Shown here: piece after piece, positions 1-4,993 of the stretch
Layout: each line of letters starts with the position of its first letter
Numbering within the stretch: position 1 is the first letter of the stretch
Assembly (NCBI GenBank): GCA_900754605.1
Contig: CAAEDK010000271.1
Location: 1 to 8,577, forward strand
Origin: an uncultured Oscillospiraceae bacterium
GTDB taxonomy: Bacteria > Bacillota_A > Clostridia > Oscillospirales > Oscillospiraceae
Direction: 5' to 3'
DNA: 8,577 nucleotides
The notes under the pieces: model-generated
What the model was told of the DNA's origin: nothing
Databases searched by the model: none
The model's input: the letters and a program-made list of their open reading frames with translations, nothing else
Made by a program: the position numbers and the translations under genes

Positions 1-474
1 AACACCTCTGCCGACACCCACCGGGTGGCCGCCGCCCTGATGGACACGGGGATCCCCACAGCGGAGCTGAACAAGCGCCACTTCCGCACCAAAAGTTTCC
101 GCCGCCTGCGTCTGGAAAGCCTGCTTACCGAATCCATGGAGTTTCATGACGATGGTGAGATCGCCATCGCCACCATCAGTCTGGAGATGCTGGCCCAGCT
201 TCAGGCTACCGAAGCGGATGCAGAGGACATCGCCGCCTTTGTGGGACAGGTAGAGGGAGTCAAGACCGGCATCACCATTCGGGAACTGAAGCCCGGATGC
301 TGTAAGATCTCCCTGCGCACCGACCCAAGCCAGCTAAACGCCAGCGCTGTATGTGCCCTTCTGGGAGGCGGCGGCCATGCCGCCGCTTCCGGAGCTACGG
401 TGGATGGTGATATCCAGCAAACCAAAGAGGTCCTGATGACTGCCATTCGCCAGGTTCAGGGCCTCCAGGCTTGA
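1..474 (+). CDS. nrnA: DHH/DHHA1 family phosphoesterase, NrnA-type (3' part only)
   Basis: The reading frame is open from base 1, so the gene begins upstream and only its last 157 residues are here. It contains the DHHA1 substrate-binding half, ending in the hallmark glycine-rich motif GGGGHAAASG (residues 122-131 of the fragment). The opening residues NTSADTHRVAAALMDTG resemble the linker after the DHH catalytic domain, so the metal-binding DHH motifs lie outside the window. NrnA-type enzymes are cytoplasmic and degrade nanoRNAs and linear dinucleotides such as pApA or pGpG; some also dephosphorylate pAp. The fragment shows substrate-domain identity, not which substrate is used. The stop codon is 11 bases before the truB ATG, so the two are co-transcribed, matching the common Firmicute order rbfA-nrnA-truB-ribF. 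Family confidence is high; the symbol rests on that gene order as well as on the motif. Confidence 0.88.
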   Translation, partial: NTSADTHRVAAALMDTGIPTAELNKRHFRTKSFRRLRLESLLTESMEFHDDGEIAIATISLEMLAQLQATEADAEDIAAFVGQVEGVKTGITIRELKPGCCKISLRTDPSQLNASAVCALLGGGGHAAASGATVDGDIQQTKEVLMTAIRQVQGLQA

Positions 475-475
475 C

Positions 476-481
476 AGGAGG
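476..481 (+). promoter_or_regulatory. Ribosome binding site fixing the truB start
   Basis: A perfect AGGAGG lies four bases before the ATG at 486. An in-frame TTG at 471, which overlaps the nrnA stop, has no such site in front of it and would place the Shine-Dalgarno inside the gene. The start at 486 is therefore preferred; it also gives the N-terminus [11 protein letters not shown] expected for TruB. Confidence 0.85.
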
Positions 482-485
482 CACT

Positions 486-1358
486 ATGGCCAACGGAATT
501 TTAATCATTGATAAGCCCCAGGATTGGACCAGTATGGATGTATGTGCCCGGCTGCGCCGCTGTTTGGGCGAACGTCGGATCGGGCATGCTGGTACGCTGG
601 ATCCCATGGCAACCGGTGTACTTCCTGTCTTTGTGGGGCGGGCCACCCGGGCAGTAGAGTTTGCCTCTGAAGGACAGAAAGAATATCTGGCCGGACTGCG
701 TCTTGGACTGGTCACTGACACTCAGGATACCTCCGGCGCAGTGCTGGAGGAGACACCCGCTGCGGTGACCCTCGGGGAGCTGGAGGCCGTCCTGCCTCGC
801 TTCCGCGGTTCGATTCAACAGATTCCTCCCATGTATTCTGCCATCAAGATCCAGGGCAAGAAGCTCTATGAGCTGGCCCGGAAGGGCCGCGAGGTGGAAC
901 GCCCCCCCCGCCCCATTACCATCCACTCCCTCACGGTGGAGGAGGTCTTAGGTCCGGACCGCTTCCTGCTCCGTGTGCGCTGCTCCAAGGGCACCTATGT
1001 CCGCACCCTCTGTCACGACATCGGACAGGCCCTGGGCTGCGGCGGGACCATGTTCTCCCTGCGGCGCACGATGGCCGCCGGCTTCTCCCTGGAACAGGCC
1101 CGCCCCCTGGAGCAGGTCCTGTCCCACCCAGAGCCTCACTCCCTGCTGCTTTCAGTGGACACCTATTTTCAGGACCGGCCTTCTCTTACCCTTCCCCCCG
1201 CACTGGAGAAAAAGGTGCGTAATGGAATGGCCTTTCCCCTTCCTGGTACGGAGGAAGGCGAGTATCGGGTCTATGGAGCGAGCGGTGACTTTCTGGCCAT
1301 CAGCCGTATTCAGCGTGGCGTCCTGACCACCATCAAAAGCTTTTTTGAAGTGACCTGA
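486..1358 (+). CDS. truB: tRNA pseudouridine-55 synthase TruB
   Basis: This cytoplasmic enzyme isomerises U55 in the T-loop of nearly all elongator tRNAs to pseudouridine. The 290-residue product has the usual bacterial TruB length. Visible family motifs are the N-terminal [13 protein letters not shown] (residues 4-16), the catalytic loop [14 protein letters not shown] (33-46) with the nucleophile Asp39, the substrate-binding stretch [20 protein letters not shown] (112-131), and [15 protein letters not shown] (166-180). These are followed by the segment ending the catalytic fold ([15 protein letters not shown], 191-205) and a small C-terminal TruB_C/PUA-like portion. No key residue is missing. 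The gene sits 11 bases after the phosphoesterase stop and 37 bases before ribF, in the widely conserved translation/RNA block. No internal promoter or terminator is visible, so it should be expressed from the upstream operon promoter. Confidence 0.97.
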   Translation: MANGILIIDKPQDWTSMDVCARLRRCLGERRIGHAGTLDPMATGVLPVFVGRATRAVEFASEGQKEYLAGLRLGLVTDTQDTSGAVLEETPAAVTLGELEAVLPRFRGSIQQIPPMYSAIKIQGKKLYELARKGREVERPPRPITIHSLTVEEVLGPDRFLLRVRCSKGTYVRTLCHDIGQALGCGGTMFSLRRTMAAGFSLEQARPLEQVLSHPEPHSLLLSVDTYFQDRPSLTLPPALEKKVRNGMAFPLPGTEEGEYRVYGASGDFLAISRIQRGVLTTIKSFFEVT

Positions 1359-1380
1359 TCCCTTCCGCACCCCCATCGCA

Positions 1381-1388
1381 AAGGAGAG
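1381..1388 (+). promoter_or_regulatory. Ribosome binding site supporting the TTG start of ribF
   Basis: The purine-rich AAGGAGAG lies about seven to nine bases before the TTG at 1396. There is no in-frame ATG near this point, and the downstream residues MNKTKRVIALGFFDGVH match the expected RibF N-terminus. The rare TTG start is therefore well supported. Confidence 0.75.
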
Positions 1389-1395
1389 AAACAGT

Positions 1396-2328
1396 TTGAA
1401 CAAAACAAAACGCGTCATTGCCCTCGGCTTTTTTGACGGCGTCCACACCGGACACGGTGCCCTGCTCCAGCGGGTGACCCAGCGCGCCCGGGAACTGAAT
1501 GCCGTCCCCACTGCCTTCACCTTCGACCGCAGCCCCACTGCAGCCATCACCGGCCAACATGTCCCACTTCTCAGCTCCGTCGAGGACCGGGTCTGGCTGA
1601 TGCGGTCCTGCTATCACATTCAGGAGGTCATCGTTTCCAGCTTTGACGGGATGATGCGTATGGACTGGCAGGATTTTATCACCGAGTATCTGGTTCGGGA
1701 GCTGGGTGTCGTTCATGTGGTGGCGGGCCACGACTTCCACTTCGGTTATATGGGCAAGGGCAATCCCCAGCGCCTCCAAGAGGTGTGCGCCCAGTTAGGT
1801 GTTGGCTGTGACATCATCGGCAAAATCGAGCGAGAGGGGATCACCATCTCTTCTACCTATATCCGCACGCTGGTTGCCCAGGGCGAAATGGACCGGGCCG
1901 TTGAATTTCTAGGCCATCCCCATGTGCTCACCAATCGGGTGACCCACGGAAAAAAGATTGGAAGTTCCTCTTTAGGCTTTCCCACTGTAAATCTCCAGAT
2001 CCCAGCTCAAGTCATCGTCCCCGCCTTTGGTGTGTACGCCACCCGGGTCCGGGTAGAGGGCCGCTCCTATATCGCAGTCACCAACGTAGGCGTCCGTCCC
2101 ACCGTGGAGGACAACGATGGCCGGGTCACTGTAGAGGGCTTTATCCTGGACTTCGACGGAGATCTGTACGGCAAGGAGCTGCGGATGGAATTCTACCACC
2201 GCATCCGCGGAGAGCAGAAGTTTCCCTCCCTACAGGCCCTCGCCCAGGAGATCCACCGCAACGCAGAGGAAACTCGGGCCTATTTTCAAAATGACGCATC
2301 CTCGGATGCTCGGGAAACGCAATCATGA
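1396..2328 (+). CDS. ribF: Bifunctional riboflavin kinase / FAD synthetase RibF
   Basis: This cytoplasmic enzyme phosphorylates riboflavin to FMN and then adenylylates FMN to FAD, supplying both flavin cofactors. The 310-residue length is standard for the bifunctional form. The N-terminal nucleotidyltransferase (about residues 5-175) shows GFFDGVHTGH (11-20), containing the HxGH nucleotide-binding motif (HTGH, 17-20), then VVAGHDFHFGYMGKGN (108-123), and ISSTYIRTLVAQGEM (151-165), equivalent to the ISSTxxR signature. The C-terminal kinase (about 178-300) shows THGKKIGSSSLGFPTVNL (183-200), YIAVTNVGVRPTV (225-237), and FILDFDGDLYGKEL (249-262). The start is TTG. The stop overlaps a possible ATG of the next gene, and the ribosome binding site of that gene covers the ribF stop, so translation is probably coupled. 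No FMN riboswitch is visible here, fitting expression from the upstream operon. Confidence 0.96.
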   Translation: MNKTKRVIALGFFDGVHTGHGALLQRVTQRARELNAVPTAFTFDRSPTAAITGQHVPLLSSVEDRVWLMRSCYHIQEVIVSSFDGMMRMDWQDFITEYLVRELGVVHVVAGHDFHFGYMGKGNPQRLQEVCAQLGVGCDIIGKIEREGITISSTYIRTLVAQGEMDRAVEFLGHPHVLTNRVTHGKKIGSSSLGFPTVNLQIPAQVIVPAFGVYATRVRVEGRSYIAVTNVGVRPTVEDNDGRVTVEGFILDFDGDLYGKELRMEFYHRIRGEQKFPSLQALAQEIHRNAEETRAYFQNDASSDARETQS

Positions 2329-2333
2329 GGAGG
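2328..2333 (+). promoter_or_regulatory. Ribosome binding site fixing the start of the DUF1576 gene
   Basis: A perfect AGGAGG begins on the last base of the ribF stop and lies six bases before the ATG at 2340. An alternative in-frame ATG at 2325 overlaps the ribF stop but would lie upstream of this site, so the ATG at 2340 is chosen. The arrangement suggests translational coupling with ribF. Confidence 0.8.
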
Positions 2334-2339
2334 CACAGC

Positions 2340-3686
2340 ATGACGGAGCACACCCGCTATGAACGGCTGTACGGCCTCTTCTTGGCCTATGCGGCCCTCC
2401 TCGCCCTGTTTGGACTGACCCAAGACACCCCCGCTGGTATCCTACAGGGCCTGTCCACCATTATTCTTACAGAGGATGCCCTAATCACAGATTATGTACT
2501 CATTGCAGGCCCTGGAGCCGCCCTGGTCAACTCCGCCATAGTCACCGCCATTACCGCACTGATCCTGCGGCACTCCGGTGAGCCCTTCAACGGCTTTTCC
2601 CCTGTGGTGGTGGGCCTTATGTCCGGCTTCTCCCTATTTGGCAAGAATTTTGTCAACATCTGGCCCATCCTGCTGGGCACATTTCTCTACGCCAAACGCC
2701 GCCGGGAACCCGCTGGCAAGTATGCCTCGGTAGGCCTGCTGGCCACTGCTCTGGCCCCAGTGGTCAGCTACATCTCCCTGGACAATGGCTGGGGAACCCC
2801 TCTGGCCGGCTGCCTGGTAGGAATCCTCATCGGGTTTATCATGCCCCCTCTTTCCGCCTATACCTATAAGATCCAAAACGGCATGAATCTGTACAATGTG
2901 GGCTTTGCCTGCGGTCTGGTAGCCTTCATCCTCGTTCCCCTGATGGGCTCCATGGGGGCCACCCCCACCACCCGATACCACTGGGCAGAAGGGTACGACC
3001 TCACCTTCGGCATCGCCCTTGGGCTGCTTTGTACCGCCTGCTGTCTGGCCGGACTATTTTGCACTAAGCATCCCCTGTGGGCCACCTGGGCTGGTTACCG
3101 GCGCCTCCTTCAGGATAGCGGACGGGCCCCCAGCGACTTCCTCCGGATGTTCGGCGCCGGACCTGTATTGCTCAATACAGGAATCAATGGCCTGATCAGC
3201 ATGGCCTTTATCCTGTGCAGCGGTGGCGATCTAAATGGCCCCACGGTTGGCGGCATCCTCACCATTATGGGCTTCTCCGCATTCGGTAAGCATGCCTTCA
3301 ACATTATTCCGGTGATGACTGGCGTATTTCTGGGCGGAATGGTGATGCACTGGTCTCTCAGTGACTCTGCTGTTCAGCTGGCATGCCTGTTCTGCACCAC
3401 TCTGGCCCCGATTTCCGGTTACTTCGGTTGGCCCTTTGGCGTCCTTGCTGGTTTTCTTCACTCTTCCGTGGTACTATATACTGGTACCCCGGTAGCGGGT
3501 ATGAACCTGTATAACAACGGTTTCTCTGGCGGACTGGTGGCGATCGTCCTCTACCCCGTCATCATTGCTGTCGTCCGACATCGCAAGCCTACCCTAGTGG
3601 ATCAGGACTACTTTGATCCCCTGGAGCACGACGAGCCTGTGGTTCCGCCGGTCCCCCACGCCATTACAGAGGAGGAGGATCGGTAG
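2340..3686 (+). CDS. DUF1576-family polytopic membrane protein with internal duplication
   Basis: This is a 448-residue, strongly hydrophobic protein with about 11-13 predicted membrane segments. The function of the family is not known to me; a transporter or channel is only an inference. The sequence consists of two related halves. In the first, GPGAALVNSAIVTAI (57-71), GFSLFGKNFVNIWPILLGTF (96-115) and GMNLYNVGFACGLVA (181-195) correspond to GAGPVLLNTGINGLI (272-286), GFSAFGKHAFNIIPVMTGVF (311-330) and GMNLYNNGFSGGLVA (387-401) in the second. The repeated conserved polar residues (FGK, FN, NLYN) sit within hydrophobic stretches, as expected for a substrate path. The C-terminal 30 or so residues are acidic, proline-containing and probably cytoplasmic. 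The gene is 11 bases after ribF in the same transcript and is followed by the operon terminator. Co-transcription hints at, but does not prove, a flavin or RNA-metabolism link. Family assignment is from motif recognition and is fairly secure. Confidence 0.85.
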   Translation: MTEHTRYERLYGLFLAYAALLALFGLTQDTPAGILQGLSTIILTEDALITDYVLIAGPGAALVNSAIVTAITALILRHSGEPFNGFSPVVVGLMSGFSLFGKNFVNIWPILLGTFLYAKRRREPAGKYASVGLLATALAPVVSYISLDNGWGTPLAGCLVGILIGFIMPPLSAYTYKIQNGMNLYNVGFACGLVAFILVPLMGSMGATPTTRYHWAEGYDLTFGIALGLLCTACCLAGLFCTKHPLWATWAGYRRLLQDSGRAPSDFLRMFGAGPVLLNTGINGLISMAFILCSGGDLNGPTVGGILTIMGFSAFGKHAFNIIPVMTGVFLGGMVMHWSLSDSAVQLACLFCTTLAPISGYFGWPFGVLAGFLHSSVVLYTGTPVAGMNLYNNGFSGGLVAIVLYPVIIAVVRHRKPTLVDQDYFDPLEHDEPVVPPVPHAITEEEDR

Positions 3687-3733
3687 TACCACATCTCCAT
3701 CCCCCAAACGTATTGTTTTTCCAAACCTCATAC

Positions 3734-3776
3734 CGGCGGAGGCCTTCCTACTTGGGAGATGCCTCCGCCGTTTTTT
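3734..3776 (+). terminator. Intrinsic terminator of the nrnA-truB-ribF-DUF1576 operon
   Basis: A perfect 10-bp GC-rich stem (CGGCGGAGGC at 3734-3743 with GCCTCCGCCG at 3761-3770) is followed directly by six T residues (3771-3776). The 17-base apical region can extend the hairpin by a further five pairs (3744-3748 with 3754-3758, one G-U). It lies 47 bases after the DUF1576 stop and ends the first operon. Confidence 0.93.
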
Positions 3777-4003
3777 CACTCATTTCAAGTGAACATATCT
3801 CTTATTTTTGTTTTTCGTATATGGATTCTGTTCCTCATTATTTTTCATTTCTCACTCCGAGTTAAGATTGTACTAAACTCCGATTAAGCCTGTAGTTTTC
3901 CATTTTGTCATGACTTCTTTTCCATTTTTTCTTATCACCTCATTTTCTTAACGTTTCCTTAACACCGTCTCCTCATTCATTTATACCTATTTAATCTTCT
4001 CTC
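3777..4003 (+). other. T-rich non-coding spacer with TTAAG/CTTAA-type repeats
   Basis: There is no plausible gene here on either strand. The spacer is visibly T-rich compared with the GC-rich genes on both sides. It contains two near-identical direct repeats, ACTCCGAGTTAAG (3854-3866) and ACTCCGATTAAG (3877-3888). It also contains two direct repeats TTAACG (3948-3953) and TTAACA (3959-3964) spaced 11 bases start to start. The second pair is in inverted orientation relative to the first. These lie upstream of the extended -10 promoter of the PH-like gene, so they are candidate operator or activator sites. Confidence 0.5.
3948..3964 (+). promoter_or_regulatory. Direct repeat resembling half of a PhoP box (candidate activator site)
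   Basis: TTAACG, five bases, then TTAACA gives an 11-base helical repeat like the Gram-positive PhoP box pattern TTAACA-N5-TTAACA. It ends 42 bases before the -10 hexamer at 4007. Classical PhoP boxes usually carry more repeats, which are not seen here, so the identity of the regulator is uncertain. Confidence 0.3.
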
Positions 4004-4012
4004 TGTTATAAT
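4004..4012 (+). promoter_or_regulatory. Extended -10 promoter for the PH-like gene
   Basis: The sequence TG-T-TATAAT is a perfect extended -10 element (TG at 4004-4005, TATAAT at 4007-4012). No good -35 hexamer is found 16-18 bases upstream, which fits an extended -10 promoter or one helped by an activator. Transcription would start near 4018-4020, leaving a leader of about 83 bases before the ATG at 4103. It follows a strong terminator, so this gene is a separate transcription unit. Confidence 0.72.
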
Positions 4013-4028
4013 CGAGTCAGCAAAATTT

Positions 4029-4077
4029 GTTCCCCGTCCATGTCACCTTTCATCGCTGAACAGAATGGGACAGGAAC
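4029..4077 (+). promoter_or_regulatory. Possible leader hairpin before the PH-like gene
   Basis: GTTCC (4029-4033) can pair with GGAAC (4073-4077), and GTCC (4036-4039) with GGAC (4068-4071), leaving a small internal loop and an apical loop of 28 bases. The structure ends four bases before the ribosome binding site at 4081. The stem is only nine pairs and may be chance; no known riboswitch class is recognised. Confidence 0.25.
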
Positions 4078-4102
4078 GTCAAGGAGAGGAGTCTGATTCC
4101 CT

Positions 4103-4660
4103 ATGGAGCAGCGGTTGCGTGAAATTCTAATGGATGGCGAGCAGGTTCGCTGGACTGGTCGACCCAGCCCTTTCAAACTGATGCAGTGTCCTGAGCGAAA
4201 CACATTCTTTGTCACTTGGCTGTTGTCCGGAGCCGCGATCCTCCTGGCTCTGTTTTATCTGCTTCCGATTCTGAATGATGATCACCGCGGCGGCGCTGAC
4301 TGGTTCGTCATGCTGGTAGTCGTGGCTTTTCTCCCTGCCATGCTCTCCCTCCGTCCTTTGATGGATAAACTTTGTCTGGAAAAAAATACGCTCTATGCCA
4401 TCACCGACCGGCGCGTAATCGCCTTGGTGAAGGATGATTTGATGTACATTCCTCTGGACCAAAAGCCCGCTGTTTCTGTGGAAGGCCGGGACCGAGATTG
4501 CGGTAACCTTTGCTTCGGCAAAGCTGTGGGCTGTACAAGCGGCAACAGCCGCTCCAACGCAGTACTTGGGATCCGTGAGAGCAGCAGTCAAAATGACATG
4601 CTTGGGCTGCTGTTCTATCATGTCAGCCACCCCGAGCAGCTTCTTCGCTATGTTGCCTGA
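4103..4660 (+). CDS. Small membrane protein with bacterial PH-like (bPH2/DUF304-type) signature
   Basis: This 185-residue product has an N-terminal cytoplasmic segment containing GEQVRWTGRPSPFKLM (12-27), two hydrophobic helices (about 35-55 and 66-85), then a soluble region starting with TLYAITDRRVIAL (96-108). The GE-x-x-x-W-x-GRP and YAITDRRVI patterns are typical of bacterial PH-like domain proteins, in which the second motif opens the PH-like barrel after a membrane hairpin. Such proteins have no well-defined biochemical role. The C-terminal region (about 125-185) has no recognisable motif. The ATG at 4103 follows a long purine-rich site AAGGAGAGGAG (4081-4091), 11 bases away. The gene is monocistronic, with its own extended -10 promoter and its own terminator. 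An unrelated DUF with the same two-helix layout is possible; I am moderately sure of the PH-like call. Confidence 0.72.
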   Translation: MEQRLREILMDGEQVRWTGRPSPFKLMQCPERNTFFVTWLLSGAAILLALFYLLPILNDDHRGGADWFVMLVVVAFLPAMLSLRPLMDKLCLEKNTLYAITDRRVIALVKDDLMYIPLDQKPAVSVEGRDRDCGNLCFGKAVGCTSGNSRSNAVLGIRESSSQNDMLGLLFYHVSHPEQLLRYVA

Positions 4661-4769
4661 TGCGGCGCCTTGGGAGCCCTCACTTCTTCCGGGTGCCCCC
4701 AATTTTCCGGAGCAGCCTTCTTCCAGTCCTCTCTCCTGATTGTTCTTCCCATTTGCTCCGGATATACTG

Positions 4770-4805
4770 TCCGTTCTCTTTCCGCCAAAAGAGAACGGAT
4801 TTTTT
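4770..4805 (+). terminator. Intrinsic terminator of the PH-like gene
   Basis: A perfect 12-bp stem (TCCGTTCTCTTT at 4770-4781 with AAAGAGAACGGA at 4788-4799) has a six-base loop (4782-4787) and is followed by six T residues (4800-4805). It lies about 110 bases after the stop at 4660 and separates this gene from the cell-wall operon. Confidence 0.93.
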
Positions 4806-4908
4806 ATATCCTTCTTAAGCAGCTTTTGCCTATCTGTACCGGCTTCTCAGCAGATGGATCCGCTCACCCTCCCAGTTCATTTTTCCCTAATTCCTTCGTT
4901 TTGTGCAA

Positions 4909-4945
4909 AAGCGCCCTTGTTTCGATGGAGCGCTTGTAGTATCCT
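4909..4945 (+). promoter_or_regulatory. Candidate promoter and operator-like inverted repeat before the cell-wall operon
   Basis: A promoter is required between the terminator ending at 4805 and the start at 4994. The best fit is TTGTTT (4917-4922), a 17-base spacer, and TATCCT (4940-4945), which is only a moderate sigma-A match. An inverted repeat, AAGCGC (4909-4914) and GCGCTT (4930-4935), brackets the -35 hexamer and could be an operator. Both calls are tentative. Confidence 0.35.
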
Positions 4946-4980
4946 GATAACAATCCCACTGACCACCCTCTCTTAGCTGA

Positions 4981-4987
4981 AAGGAGG
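4981..4987 (+). promoter_or_regulatory. Ribosome binding site supporting the TTG start of the FHA-SEDS gene
   Basis: AAGGAGG lies six bases before the TTG at 4994. The next start-like codons are further inside and lack such a site, so the TTG start is favoured. Confidence 0.75.
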
Positions 4988-4993
4988 CTCCTC

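Noticed and set aside
471..488. TTG start for truB overlapping the upstream stop
   Set aside because: The AGGAGG site lies after this codon and directly before the ATG at 486.
1359..1395. Possible FMN riboswitch or promoter before ribF
   Set aside because: The gap is only 37 bases and contains just a ribosome binding site; it is far too short for an FMN riboswitch.
4127..4702. 191-codon open frame on the - strand
   Set aside because: It is antisense to almost the whole PH-like gene, which has a promoter, ribosome binding site and family motifs; the antisense product shows no family signature.
4670..4976. Two overlapping + strand open frames between the PH-like gene and the FHA-SEDS gene
   Set aside because: Both cross the strong terminator at 4770-4805, lack ribosome binding sites and have low-complexity products.
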